Source: Melioribacteraceae bacterium
GTDB lineage: Bacteria; Bacteroidota; Ignavibacteria; Ignavibacteriales; Melioribacteraceae
Assembly: GCA_021739765.1 (NCBI GenBank)
Contig: JAIPBD010000004.1
Span: forward strand, 248,001 to 312,000
Reading direction: 5' to 3'
Length of the DNA stretch: 64,000 bases
Shown: one piece after another, positions 1-9,095 of the stretch
How positions within the stretch are numbered: position 1 is the first letter of the stretch
Layout: each line of letters opens with the position of its first letter
Program-made: the position numbers and the translations under genes
Notes under the pieces: model-generated
What the model was told of the DNA's origin: nothing
The model's input: the letters and a program-made list of their open reading frames with translations, nothing else
Databases searched by the model: none

Positions 1-540
1 TATGTAGAAAGTGTAATTTCAGACAGAAAAGTGAAAATCGCGGTTGGCGGTTATGCTGAAAATCGGGTTATTTATGATAAAAGCGCTGTTTTTGAAGGCA
101 TTGAAAGGCGAACAATCCATCTCGGAGTAGATATCTGGAGTAAGGCTTATACGCCGATCTATGCTCCCTTAGAAGGTAAAATCCATAGTTTTAAAAATAA
201 TACGGCGATTGGTGATTATGGCCCTACAATAATATTGGAGCACGACCTGAAAAAAAGAAAATTTTATACGCTTTATGGTCATTTGTCGGAAGATTCAATA
301 AATGGGTTAAATGTTGGTCGGAAAATCTCAAAGGGAGAACAATTCGCAAAAATTGGGAATTATCCCTCTAATGGAAATTGGCCCCCGCACCTGCATTTCC
401 AGATCATCAACGATTTGGAAGGTAATTCCGGAGACTATCCGGGAGTTTGTGCCGCATCACAGGCGGAAAAATATTTGCAAAATTGTCCCGATCCTCAAAT
501 AATGATGCCGTTTTTAAATAAATCAAGTATAATAAAATAA
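1..540 (+). CDS. M23-family peptidase domain protein, 5' end outside window
   Basis: The frame is open from base 1, so the GTG at 31 is probably internal and the gene starts upstream of the window. The visible 179 residues are one LytM/M23 zinc peptidase-type module: the HLGVD motif gives the first His and Asp ligands, YGHLS follows, and PPHLHF gives the HxH pair. The wording of the domain (GDYGPTIILEH, GNWPPHLHFQ, then a CPDP tail) is what I recall from the M23 module lying between an APH-type kinase and a class III aminotransferase in some fused proteins. Here the frame stops just after that tail, so no aminotransferase follows. Substrate is unproven; a muropeptide-type peptide is a guess from the racemases and amidohydrolase downstream. 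Next gene starts 10 bases later. Confidence 0.8.
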   Translation, partial: YVESVISDRKVKIAVGGYAENRVIYDKSAVFEGIERRTIHLGVDIWSKAYTPIYAPLEGKIHSFKNNTAIGDYGPTIILEHDLKKRKFYTLYGHLSEDSINGLNVGRKISKGEQFAKIGNYPSNGNWPPHLHFQIINDLEGNSGDYPGVCAASQAEKYLQNCPDPQIMMPFLNKSSIIK

Positions 541-550
541 ATAGGTTAGA

Positions 551-994
551 ATGTTACAGTTAAAGAAGATTGTAAAAGAATCAGATTTTGATGAAAAATT
601 AACAAGAGAGTCCTTCGTGGATTTCCTTTTCACACACCTGGATAAGTTTGGTGATCCAAAGCAAGCAATTAACAAATGTATTGATTACGCCTTTGGCAAG
701 GAAAATGCCAAGGGTGGATTTTGTATCGCTGCTTTTTACGATGGGAAATTGGTTGGAGCACTAATTATGAACGAAACCGGAATGGGTGGGTACATCCCTG
801 AAAACGTTTTAGTATATGTCGCTGTCGATGCAAGTTACCGAGGGAAAGGATTCGGAAGAGAAATAGTTGAAAAATCTATTGCGATGACAAATGGCGATGT
901 AAAATTGCACGTCGAATATGACAATCCGGCAAAACGTCTTTATGAACGAATTGGATTTACTACAAAATACGCTGAAATGCGTTTCAATAAATAA
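551..994 (+). CDS. GNAT-family N-acetyltransferase
   Basis: A 147-residue single-domain acetyltransferase of the GNAT fold, which moves an acetyl group from acetyl-CoA to an amine. The acetyl-CoA loop is the RGKGFG segment at about residues 98-103, preceded by a beta strand (VLVYVAVDASY). The C-terminal part (DNPAKRLYERIGF) is the usual GNAT helix followed by the 'YxxxGF' end. Substrate cannot be read from the sequence. It lies 10 bases after the M23 gene and 8 before the racemase, so it is most likely co-transcribed. With an M20 amidohydrolase in the same operon, acetylation and deacetylation of an amino acid or peptide is a reasonable inference. Confidence 0.85.
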   Translation: MLQLKKIVKESDFDEKLTRESFVDFLFTHLDKFGDPKQAINKCIDYAFGKENAKGGFCIAAFYDGKLVGALIMNETGMGGYIPENVLVYVAVDASYRGKGFGREIVEKSIAMTNGDVKLHVEYDNPAKRLYERIGFTTKYAEMRFNK

Positions 995-1002
995 CGGATA
1001 AA

Positions 1003-2088
1003 ATGGCAACTCTAAAAGTATATTCTGAAAGAATATTAAATAACATTAGAAAATTAAACAGTTATTTGGGATCAAGAGACGCGCAATGGTCCATGGTTAC
1101 AAAAATGCTCGGTGGAAATCGGAAAGTCCTTGAAAGTTTTTTGCACGATGATTCAATGAAACAAATTCATTCGCTCGCCGATTCGAGAATTTCAAATCTA
1201 AAAACCATAAAAAGCATTCGACCGGATTTAGTGACGATGTACATTAAACCCCCTGCGCCTACAATAGCAAAAAGTATTGTAAATTACGCTGATATATCTA
1301 CTAACTCCTCTCTTCGGACAATCGAAGCACTTAATGCAGCTGCCAAAGCCGAAGGGAAAATACACCGGGTAGTTGTGATGATAGAAATGGGAGAATTGAG
1401 AGAAGGTGTGCTCCGCGAAAATATTCTAAAATTCTACGATAGGATTTTCAATCTTTCAAATATTGGCGTGATTGGTATCGGTACCAATCTTGGCTGCATG
1501 TACGGTATAGAACCAACTTATGATAAGTTGATTCAACTCAATTTATTCAAGCAGCTTATTGACGCTAAATTTGATCAAAATTTAGAGTTGGTTTCAGCGG
1601 GCAGTTCTATCACTTTACCTTTGATTCCTAAAGGGAAAATTCCTAAAGGAATAAACCATTACAGAATTGGGGAATCGGTTTTTCTCGGGGTCTCCCCTCT
1701 TGACAACAAAAGATTCAACGGATTATCAACTACAGCGTTTGAATTTTGCGCCGAGGTCTTGGAACTTGAAAAGAAAAGTAATGTGCCGGACGGCAGGCTC
1801 AGTGAAGCGAGCATTGGACATACAGCTTTAGATGAATTTGAAGATACCGAACACGAAGAGTCGTACCGCGCAATAGTCGATTTTGGCGTTCTTGATGTTG
1901 ATGTCAACAACCTTACCCCGAAGGATAAAGATGTGGAATTTTTTGGAACCACATCGGACATGACGGTATACGACCTTGGACAGAAAAAAAACCTCTCAAG
2001 AGTTGGAGGGCAGCTTAAATTTGTACCAAATTATATGGCCGCTGCGCGCCTTCTAAACTCAAAATATGTCTCAATTGAAGTTATCTAA
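1003..2088 (+). CDS. Alanine/ornithine racemase-family PLP enzyme
   Basis: A 361-residue fold-type III PLP protein related to ornithine racemase (Orr) and YhfX rather than to classical Alr. The PLP lysine is most likely K34 in MVTKMLGGN, at the end of the first barrel strand. The segment IEMGELREGV (about residue 126) and GIGTNLGC (about 158) match conserved barrel strands of this family. It lacks the classical Alr C-terminal catalytic tyrosine motif seen in the other racemase of this operon at 4721. The substrate is unknown: ornithine, alanine or another amino acid. Neighbours are a GNAT enzyme 8 bases upstream and a symporter 23 bases downstream. Confidence 0.82.
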   Translation: MATLKVYSERILNNIRKLNSYLGSRDAQWSMVTKMLGGNRKVLESFLHDDSMKQIHSLADSRISNLKTIKSIRPDLVTMYIKPPAPTIAKSIVNYADISTNSSLRTIEALNAAAKAEGKIHRVVVMIEMGELREGVLRENILKFYDRIFNLSNIGVIGIGTNLGCMYGIEPTYDKLIQLNLFKQLIDAKFDQNLELVSAGSSITLPLIPKGKIPKGINHYRIGESVFLGVSPLDNKRFNGLSTTAFEFCAEVLELEKKSNVPDGRLSEASIGHTALDEFEDTEHEESYRAIVDFGVLDVDVNNLTPKDKDVEFFGTTSDMTVYDLGQKKNLSRVGGQLKFVPNYMAAARLLNSKYVSIEVI

Positions 2089-2111
2089 AATACTTAAAAG
2101 AAAGACTTTAT

Positions 2112-3578
2112 ATGCATTGGATTGATCTATCTATTTTTGCTTTATACATGACCGCCATGGTCGGGATCGGATATTATTTTCTCAGAAGTAACAAAGACGC
2201 CGAAGATTATTACGTTGGAGGCAGGTCCATGGGAAGTATTCACGTCGGCCTTTCAGTCGTAGCGACTGATGTTGGCGGCGGATTCTCAATTGGACTCGGA
2301 GGACTCGGATTTGTAATGGGAATATCGGGATCATGGATGCTCTTTACGGGATTGATTGGAGCATGGCTGTCTGCCGCATTATTAATTCCGAAGCTTCATA
2401 AAATGGAGAGTTTCAAACGGTTATTTACATTTCCTCAAATATTACAAGCATTTTACGACAGCAAAGTGGCAATTGCTGCCGGGGTAATCTCCGGTATCGG
2501 TTACATCGGATTTACAAGTTCGCAAATATTGGCGGGGGCAAAATTAGCTTCAGCTTCTTTTGTTGATCTCGACTTAAACACCGCTTTAATAATAATGGGC
2601 ACAATAGTTATTTTTTATACTGTTCTGGGCGGCATAAAAGCTGTCATTTATACCGACACAGTGCAATGGATTATTTTGATGGCCGGTCTGATTTTAATAG
2701 GTATTCCGGTAACTTATTTCGCAATCGGTGAATATGACGCGATTGCAAAAGCACTGCCTTCAGAATTTCTGACATTAACGAACGTAAAATGGCAAACATT
2801 GGTTAATTGGGCTGTTACAATTATTCCAATTTGGTTTGTCGGAATGACACTTTATCAAAGGATTTATTCATGTAAAACTGAAAAAGAAGCTAAAAAGGCA
2901 TGGTTTGTGGCCGGACTTTTTGAATGGCCGTTGATGGCGTTTATGGGTGTTGTGTTAGGAATGTTTTCGAGAGTCGGAGCGGAAAACGGAATGTTTGCTT
3001 ATTTGGGATTTGCGGATATCGCGAGCATCGATGCGGAAATGGGATTACCGATGTTATTACGAACAGTGCTCCCGGTCGGTTTAATGGGACTTATGATGTC
3101 CGCCTATTTTTCAGCCATCATGTCAACAGCCGATAGCTGTTTGATGGCCGCATCCGGTAATTTTTTAACCGACATTCTTCAGCGAGCATTTAATATTGGA
3201 ACGAACGACAAATCTTTATTAAGGACATCCCAATTTTTGACATTGATATTAGGTAGTCTCGCTCTTTTATTGGCAACAACAATGCAAAATGTTTTGGAAC
3301 TGATGCTCTATTCATACGCTTTTATGGTTTCCGGTCTATTTGTCCCTGTTATTGGAGCGCTATATTGGAAAAAGGCCAGTTCATTAGCTGCGTTTTTATC
3401 GATGATTGTGGGGGGATTTACAACCATTTTTCTAATTATAACCGATTTCGATCTTCCATTAGGTCTTGATCCGAATATATACGGTATTTCAGCTTCAGCC
3501 CTAATATTTGTAGTGACGAGTTTCATTTATCCCGGCGATGGAGGTTATGAAAGATCAACTTTTAAAGTCTCAAGATAA
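2112..3578 (+). CDS. Sodium:solute symporter (SSS family)
   Basis: A 488-residue inner-membrane transporter of the solute:sodium symporter family (LeuT-like fold). The first helix (LSIFALYMTAMVGIGYYF) and the following DAEDYYVGGRSM stretch are the family's opening signature. About 12-13 hydrophobic helices can be counted, with LMMSAYFSAIMSTADS as the conserved helix with the sodium-site serines. Length is normal for the family. The solute is not readable. Placement between two PLP racemases and an M20 amidohydrolase suggests uptake of an amino acid or small peptide derivative. Its last 41 bases overlap the longest frame of the next gene, which points to translational coupling. Confidence 0.9.
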   Translation: MHWIDLSIFALYMTAMVGIGYYFLRSNKDAEDYYVGGRSMGSIHVGLSVVATDVGGGFSIGLGGLGFVMGISGSWMLFTGLIGAWLSAALLIPKLHKMESFKRLFTFPQILQAFYDSKVAIAAGVISGIGYIGFTSSQILAGAKLASASFVDLDLNTALIIMGTIVIFYTVLGGIKAVIYTDTVQWIILMAGLILIGIPVTYFAIGEYDAIAKALPSEFLTLTNVKWQTLVNWAVTIIPIWFVGMTLYQRIYSCKTEKEAKKAWFVAGLFEWPLMAFMGVVLGMFSRVGAENGMFAYLGFADIASIDAEMGLPMLLRTVLPVGLMGLMMSAYFSAIMSTADSCLMAASGNFLTDILQRAFNIGTNDKSLLRTSQFLTLILGSLALLLATTMQNVLELMLYSYAFMVSGLFVPVIGALYWKKASSLAAFLSMIVGGFTTIFLIITDFDLPLGLDPNIYGISASALIFVVTSFIYPGDGGYERSTFKVSR

Positions 3579-4719
3579 ATCAAAACTGGTTTCTCTTAGA
3601 AAAGAGCTCCATCGAAATCCGGAATTGGCTCATAATGAAGCGGAAACAGCAAAATTAATAATTGATTTTATCTCTAAGAATTCTAACCCGGATGAAATAA
3701 TCACTGAAATTGCCGGAAATGGCATCCTTTTCATTTTTAAAGGAGAAAATCCGGCTAAAGGTAGAACCCTTCTTTTTCGTGCGGAATTAGACGCTTTACC
3801 GATTAAAGAATTAAATCAATTCGAATACATGTCGAGAAATTCGAATATTTCGCATAAATGCGGACATGATGGTCATATGACTATTTTATCCGCTCTTGCA
3901 ATACTATTAAAACAAAGACCCAAAACCGGAAAAGTTCTTCTTCTTTTCCAGCCTGCTGAAGAAATAGGTGAAGGCGCTGAGCTTGTTCTAAATGATTCCA
4001 AATTCAAAAACCATGCTCCCGATTATGTATTTGCTTTGCACAATTTACCTGGATATAAGATTGGTACGGTGATTCTGAGAACCGACGTTTTTGCTTGCGC
4101 CTCAACCGGCATGAAAATTTCACTTACCGGAAAAACGAGTCATGCTGCAGAACCCGAAAACGGAGTTAATCCGGCTTACGCGGTTTCAGAAATTCTTGAC
4201 TTTACGAGAAATTATGCTACACCAACCGATCTAAGCAGAGTAAACTTAATTACTCCAATATTTCTGAATCTTGGAAATGAAAACGCATTTGGTACCAACG
4301 CGGGTGATGCACGAATATATTTCACAATCAGATCGACTACGACGAAGGATTTTTCTGATTTAAAATTGAAATTCACGGAATACATTAGAAATAAAGCATC
4401 AGATTATAATTTACGCTGCGAGATCGATTGGACTGAAGAATTCCCGAATACGCTCAATGACGCTGACTGTGTTTCCACTATCGAAGCCGCCATATCAAAA
4501 ATTGGATTGAATCAATTCCACTCTCCTTTTCCATTTCGCTGGTCGGAAGATTTTGGTCATTTTACACACAAGTTTCCCGGAGCACTTTTCGGATTAGGTT
4601 CAGGGGAAGATTTCCCGAACCTTCACAATCCGGATTATGATTTTCCTGATGAATTAATTGAGATCGGAGCAAGAATTTTTGCTCAAATTGTAAATGAATA
4701 TCTAAACCAATCGAGTTAA
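3538..4719 (+). CDS. M20-family amidohydrolase (aminoacylase/N-acyl amino acid deacylase type)
   Basis: A 393-residue zinc hydrolase of the M20D amidohydrolase group (hippurate hydrolase, IAA-amino acid hydrolase, N-acetyl-diaminopimelate deacetylase). Visible metal and catalytic motifs are ELHRNPEL near the N terminus, CGHDGH at about residues 105-110, the EE pair in PAEEIGEGAE, and FALHN at about 170. A dimerisation lid domain occupies roughly 185-300. Two starts are possible: ATG 3538 with no visible ribosome site, or ATG 3547 with GGAGG only two bases away. The gene overlaps the symporter and ends one base before alr. It probably removes an acyl group from an amino acid or peptide delivered by the symporter. 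Confidence 0.87.
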   Translation: MEVMKDQLLKSQDKSKLVSLRKELHRNPELAHNEAETAKLIIDFISKNSNPDEIITEIAGNGILFIFKGENPAKGRTLLFRAELDALPIKELNQFEYMSRNSNISHKCGHDGHMTILSALAILLKQRPKTGKVLLLFQPAEEIGEGAELVLNDSKFKNHAPDYVFALHNLPGYKIGTVILRTDVFACASTGMKISLTGKTSHAAEPENGVNPAYAVSEILDFTRNYATPTDLSRVNLITPIFLNLGNENAFGTNAGDARIYFTIRSTTTKDFSDLKLKFTEYIRNKASDYNLRCEIDWTEEFPNTLNDADCVSTIEAAISKIGLNQFHSPFPFRWSEDFGHFTHKFPGALFGLGSGEDFPNLHNPDYDFPDELIEIGARIFAQIVNEYLNQSS

Positions 4720-4720
4720 A

Positions 4721-5872
4721 ATGTTTCATTCATCCAGAATTGAGATAAGCAAATCTGCCTTACAAAGTAATATTTCATACATCAAAAATTTGATCGGGGA
4801 AAATGTAATTCTTTCTTCGGTTGTGAAAGGTAATGCTTATGGGCATGGAATTGAGCAGTTTGTTCAGACAGCGAAAATTTGCGGCATAAATCATTTTTCG
4901 GTTTACAGCGCTGATGAAGCGTACAGAGTTTATAAGGCTCTCGACGGAAAATCTGAAATAATGATTATGGGATGGATTGATAAATCCGTTATTGAATGGG
5001 CTATTCGGAAAGATGTGCAATTTTATGTTTTCAATTTTTTTAGACTTGAAGAAACAATAAATCTATCGAAAATTTTGAAGAAAAAAGCTCGAATCCATAT
5101 TGAGCTAGAGACCGGTATGAATCGATCCGGTTTTATCAAAAAAGATTTCAATAAGCTTTTTGAAATTCTGAATACGAATGCTGAGCATTTGATTATTGAA
5201 GGATTGTGCACACATTATGCCGGCGCCGAAAGTGTCGCTAATTATGTACGAATTAACAGTCAGTACAAAAAGTTTTTACAATACAACAAATGGTTTTCAC
5301 AAAAAGGACTAAACTATAAAGCGATACATTCTGCAAGTTCGGCGGCAACTATGAGCTACCCCAAAATGAGAATGGATATGGTGCGCGTCGGAATTTTGCT
5401 GTATGGATTTTGGCCGAGTCAGGAAACTTTTATTGAACATATTTCAAAACAAAAACTGCATCATGATCCGCTGAAAAGGATAATTTCCTGGAAAAGTAAA
5501 ATTATGGGCCTTAAAACTGTAAAAAGAGGCGAATTTATAGGCTATGGAAATTATTATATTGCTTTACGCGAAATGTTGATAGCACTTGTTCCGGTCGGCT
5601 ATTCTCATGGATTCAGTCGTTCAATGACCAACACCGGACGGGTTTTAATCCATGGCAAAAGATCAAATGTTGTTGGTGCCGTAAATATGAACATGATTAT
5701 TGTTGATGTTACAGATATAGCATTTGTAAAAATCGGTGATGAGGTAGTTTTAATCGGGACTCAATTGGATGGTGAAATTACTGTTCATTCATTTACCGAG
5801 ATGTCGGAGCAAATGAATTATGAACTTCTTACGAGACTTCCGACAAATATCCCCCGGAAAATTGTCGCATAA
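4721..5872 (+). CDS. alr: Alanine racemase
   Basis: A 383-residue PLP-dependent alanine racemase making D-alanine for peptidoglycan, or the reverse in D-alanine catabolism. The PLP lysine is K36 in VVKGNAYGHG, the classical Alr motif. The C-terminal beta domain carries VPVGYSHGFSR, where the tyrosine is the second catalytic base; most Alr proteins have Asp where this one has His after the serine, a small departure. MRMDMVRVGILLYG matches the conserved barrel strand before the domain boundary. Start ATG is one base after the M20 stop, so translation is coupled. It is last in the operon; a hairpin follows. Confidence 0.93.
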   Translation: MFHSSRIEISKSALQSNISYIKNLIGENVILSSVVKGNAYGHGIEQFVQTAKICGINHFSVYSADEAYRVYKALDGKSEIMIMGWIDKSVIEWAIRKDVQFYVFNFFRLEETINLSKILKKKARIHIELETGMNRSGFIKKDFNKLFEILNTNAEHLIIEGLCTHYAGAESVANYVRINSQYKKFLQYNKWFSQKGLNYKAIHSASSAATMSYPKMRMDMVRVGILLYGFWPSQETFIEHISKQKLHHDPLKRIISWKSKIMGLKTVKRGEFIGYGNYYIALREMLIALVPVGYSHGFSRSMTNTGRVLIHGKRSNVVGAVNMNMIIVDVTDIAFVKIGDEVVLIGTQLDGEITVHSFTEMSEQMNYELLTRLPTNIPRKIVA

Positions 5873-5894
5873 AAGTTTTATGATTCTAAAATAT

Positions 5895-5932
5895 TGATCC
5901 CGGCTAAATAGGTCATAAAATTGCCGGGATCA
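5895..5932 (+). terminator. Candidate terminator hairpin between convergent genes
   Basis: A perfect inverted repeat, GATCCCGGC at 5896-5904 and GCCGGGATC at 5923-5931, extended by one T-A pair. The loop is 18 bases. It lies between the alr stop (plus strand) and the alcohol dehydrogenase stop (minus strand), where a two-way terminator would be expected. No clear T-run follows on either strand, so intrinsic termination is unproven; it may simply protect 3' ends. Confidence 0.45.
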
Positions 5933-5958
5933 CAAATCGATTAACTTAGTATTGTTAA

Positions 5959-6963
5959 TTATTTCTTCAGTACTAATCTAAAGCGCGCTTTTCCCTCTTC
6001 GAGATGAGTAATCGCTTTATTCACTTCTTCCATAGGAAATTCTTCCACCGTCGGATAAATATCATGACGAACACAAAAATCAAGCATTGTTTTGGTTAAT
6101 GCCGGGCTTCCCAACGGGCTGCCGCTGACTGATTTTTCACCACCGATTAAACTAAATGCGGGAATCGCCATCGGTTCTAAAACTGCCCCGACAGTATGAA
6201 GTTTACCTTTTGGGGCTAATGTGCTGATGTAAGAATTCCAATCCAAGCTTACGTTCGTTGTATTTAGAACAAAATTCAACTTTCCGGCAATTGAGGCTAA
6301 TTCTTCTGGATCTCTCGAATTAATTACTTTTGTCGCTCCCATCTTTAGAATTTCATTTTTTTTTGCCGGATTTGAACTAAAAGCAATCACTTCGCAGCCC
6401 CAGTGTTTCAGAAATTTAAGGGCCATATGTCCTAATCCGCCAATTCCAATTACTCCTACTGAGTCGGTTGGTTTTACACCGGCCAGAATTATCGGATTGA
6501 AAACAGTAATTCCGCCGCAAAGAAGCGGTCCGGCTTTACTCATATCAATTGCATCAGGTAGTGGAATTGCCCAAGTCCAATGTCCTCGAACATAATCTGC
6601 AAATCCACCATGTCTTCCTACAATTGTAGATTCAGCTTTTGAACAAAGGTGATGATTTCCGCTCATACATTCTTGACAGCTTGTACAAGATGCTGAAAAC
6701 CATCCTAATCCGACTTTATCGCCTACTTTTACATTTTTAACCGAAGAACCTGCAGATACAACTTCGCCGACAATTTCATGACCTGGCACGAGCGGATATT
6801 GAGTCATTCCCCAGTCATTATTTATCATGCTTAAATCAGAATGACAAATTCCGCAATAAGATACTTTAATATCAACTTCTTCCGATCCGATTTCACCCAG
6901 TTCGTAGGAATAAGCTTCCAATTTGCCCTTTGGTTCCATTGCTGCATACGCGTTAATTTTCAT
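5959..6963 (-). CDS. Zinc-dependent NAD(P)-alcohol dehydrogenase (YahK/cinnamyl-alcohol type)
   Basis: A 334-residue medium-chain alcohol/aldehyde reductase. Catalytic zinc ligands are in CGICHSD (about residue 37) and VPGHE (about 59). The structural zinc site is the four-cysteine stretch CTSCQECMSGNHHLC (about 92-106). The Rossmann motif is GIGGLGHMAL (about 173), and SSNPAKK after the second strand suggests preference for NADPH over NADH, as in the YahK/CAD group. Likely role is reduction of small aldehydes. Monocistronic: an SDR gene lies 175 bases upstream on the same strand. Confidence 0.9.
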   Translation of the reverse strand: MKINAYAAMEPKGKLEAYSYELGEIGSEEVDIKVSYCGICHSDLSMINNDWGMTQYPLVPGHEIVGEVVSAGSSVKNVKVGDKVGLGWFSASCTSCQECMSGNHHLCSKAESTIVGRHGGFADYVRGHWTWAIPLPDAIDMSKAGPLLCGGITVFNPIILAGVKPTDSVGVIGIGGLGHMALKFLKHWGCEVIAFSSNPAKKNEILKMGATKVINSRDPEELASIAGKLNFVLNTTNVSLDWNSYISTLAPKGKLHTVGAVLEPMAIPAFSLIGGEKSVSGSPLGSPALTKTMLDFCVRHDIYPTVEEFPMEEVNKAITHLEEGKARFRLVLKK

Positions 6964-7137
6964 ATTTCTCCATATTAAATGATTCTTAATAACAATTACT
7001 AAAAAGGTGAGGGTTTCAATATAACTTGTAAATTTATCAAAATGAAATAATGATCATGAATTACTTGATTAACCTTAGATCAATTTTGTAAATATTTCGG
7101 GTGAGCACAGAATTTATTCAGTTCAGCCGAATTACAT

Positions 7138-7962
7138 TCAAATTCTGCCCTTCCAAGAGTTCATGCTCTTTGGTATTCCAAGTAATCTTAGGATTGCTTG
7201 AAAACCTTTATCTGGTAAGATTCCTCGCATCATTACGGCGAGATTAACTGTTCTCGGTCGTTTCGGAGAATTTCTTCCCTTTTTGAGGCAAGAATTCACA
7301 ATTGCTTTGGCAATTACATCATGATTTTTTACCTGGGGAGTTATTAAATTTCCCAGCATGCCAAGTTTAGCTCCTTCGAACATTCCTGTTCTTATATAAC
7401 TCGGATGAACAGTAGACCATTTTACACCCTTTTTGCCAAGATTTTCCGATTCAAAACGCATCGATTCGGTAAATCCCCAAACAGCCCATTTTGTGGCAGA
7501 ATAGACCGATAATCCACCAACTCCTAAAACCGAAGATGCGGATGAAATGTTGACAATATGCCCGCTGTTTCTTTTATACATACCCGGTAAAACTGCTCTG
7601 CACGTGTAAATCAGCGCGGTTAAATTCACATCTATTGTCTTTTGCCAAACTTCATTCGGTTGATCATTTAAGTTCCCTCCCATCACATATCCGGCGTTGT
7701 TAATGAGTATATCTACTTGACCCATTTCCTGTTCCGCAATTTTTGTTAATTCCGTTACTTGTTCATTTGAAGTTACATCACATTTGTGGAAGTAAACTTT
7801 TCCAAAATTTGATAATTCCGGTTTGATACTTTCGATTTCATTCTCATTTAAATCCCAAATTGTAACTTTTACATCCTCCTTCAGCAACCTTCTTACCGTT
7901 TCAAGTCCGATTCCCATAGCGCCACCGGTTACGATAGCGGATTTACCTGCTAGTTTCATCAC
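7138..7962 (-). CDS. Short-chain dehydrogenase/reductase (SDR)
   Basis: A 274-residue classical SDR. The cofactor motif TGGAMGIG is at about residues 11-18, NNAG at about 88-91, the catalytic serine in NISSASS (about 138) and the YSATK catalytic Tyr/Lys at about 153-157. The acidic residue after the second strand (WDLNENE) favours NAD(H). The C-terminal 50 residues are basic and less conserved. Substrate unknown; lipid or sugar alcohols are common for this subgroup. It is divergent from the glycosyltransferase at 8058, with a 95-base shared upstream region. Confidence 0.88.
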   Translation of the reverse strand: MMKLAGKSAIVTGGAMGIGLETVRRLLKEDVKVTIWDLNENEIESIKPELSNFGKVYFHKCDVTSNEQVTELTKIAEQEMGQVDILINNAGYVMGGNLNDQPNEVWQKTIDVNLTALIYTCRAVLPGMYKRNSGHIVNISSASSVLGVGGLSVYSATKWAVWGFTESMRFESENLGKKGVKWSTVHPSYIRTGMFEGAKLGMLGNLITPQVKNHDVIAKAIVNSCLKKGRNSPKRPRTVNLAVMMRGILPDKGFQAILRLLGIPKSMNSWKGRI

Positions 7963-8021
7963 GAAATCTCCTAAATAAGGATTAATAATCCGGCAAATTA
8001 CGATAATATTAAGAAATCGTG

Positions 8022-8029
8022 TATCTTTG
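8022..8029 (+). promoter_or_regulatory. Candidate -7 promoter element (TAnnTTTG) for the GT9 pair
   Basis: TATCTTTG fits the TAnnTTTG element used by the primary sigma factor of Bacteroidetes. It lies 28 bases before the TTG start of the glycosyltransferase gene. No good TTTG partner was seen about 20 bases upstream, so support is one-sided. Confidence 0.35.
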
Positions 8030-8057
8030 AAATTATTTTTATGGAAAATTTAACACT

Positions 8058-9092
8058 TTGAAAATAGACCCGGCATCGATCAAAAAAATACTTTTAATTA
8101 AACTTCGCGGAATCGGAGATGTTGTATTATCCACGATAATCTTTGACTCTCTTCAAACCGCATTCCCAGAAGCGCAAGTAGATTTTCTGACTGAAAAAGC
8201 GAGTAAAGATTTTTTGCTTCCACTTGATGAGATTTCTAATGTTTATATTTTTAATAGAGGGAGCACGAAAGACAGACTTAAATTAATACCAAAAATCAGA
8301 AAACAAAAATATGATTTAGTTATCGATCTTTTCTCTAATCCCGCAACAGCACAATTAACAAGACTTAGTGGAGCACGTTATCGGCTTGGTTTTCCTTATC
8401 GTGGAAGAAAATACGCCTACAATCTATTTGGACAGGAAGCACGCGCTAAAGTTCACTCTGCTGACTTACACCTTGAGTTGATCTCAGCCCTTGGAATAAA
8501 ACCCGAGAATAATGGATTTAAATTTGGTTTAACAGAAGATGCTAAGTTATTTGCAAATAACTATTTAAGCGAATTAAATTCCACAAATGATTTAATATGT
8601 GCTATCGTTCCGGGCGGAGGTTGGCAATCAAAAAGATGCGACCCTTCCGTTTTTGCGAATATCGCTGATTCTGTGATTGAAAAATTTGGAGCCAAAGTTT
8701 TAATTTTATGGGGCCCTGAAGACAAAAATGAAGCTGAGCAAATTAAATTAAAAATGATCAATAATTGTTTATTTGCTCCGCCAACTTCATTGTTGGAGAT
8801 GGGAGCACTGTTGAAGAATGTTGATTTCACAATTGCCAATGACAGCGGGCCGATGCACATATCTGTTGCAGTTGAAACTCCGACTTTGTCACTTCATGGA
8901 CCAACTTCCCCATTTCTTCAAGGTGCGTTCGGCGCTAAAAACGAAACGGTACGATATGATGAGTTAAGCTGTATTGAATGTAACCTGCTTGAATGTAACA
9001 GAAAGCACGAATGTTTTCTTGAATTACCGATCGAAAGGGTCCTTGAATCCGTTAGAAGGTTGCTTGATAAAAATGGCATAAGGAAGAATTAA
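8058..9092 (+). CDS. Glycosyltransferase family 9 (heptosyltransferase-like)
   Basis: A 344-residue GT-B glycosyltransferase of family 9, whose known members add ADP-heptose to the lipopolysaccharide core. The N-terminal KKILLIKLRGIGDVVLS is the family signature for the acceptor domain. The C-terminal donor domain has NDSGPMHISVAVETPTLSLHGPTSP (about 265-290), the conserved nucleotide-sugar site. The C-terminal cysteines (CIECNLLECNRKHEC) also fit family members. Start is TTG at 8058; an out-of-frame six-codon ORF (ATG 8041) ends in TGA overlapping this TTG, so translation may be coupled. A second GT9 gene follows after 3 bases. Confidence 0.86.
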   Translation: MKIDPASIKKILLIKLRGIGDVVLSTIIFDSLQTAFPEAQVDFLTEKASKDFLLPLDEISNVYIFNRGSTKDRLKLIPKIRKQKYDLVIDLFSNPATAQLTRLSGARYRLGFPYRGRKYAYNLFGQEARAKVHSADLHLELISALGIKPENNGFKFGLTEDAKLFANNYLSELNSTNDLICAIVPGGGWQSKRCDPSVFANIADSVIEKFGAKVLILWGPEDKNEAEQIKLKMINNCLFAPPTSLLEMGALLKNVDFTIANDSGPMHISVAVETPTLSLHGPTSPFLQGAFGAKNETVRYDELSCIECNLLECNRKHECFLELPIERVLESVRRLLDKNGIRKN

Positions 9093-9095
9093 TAG

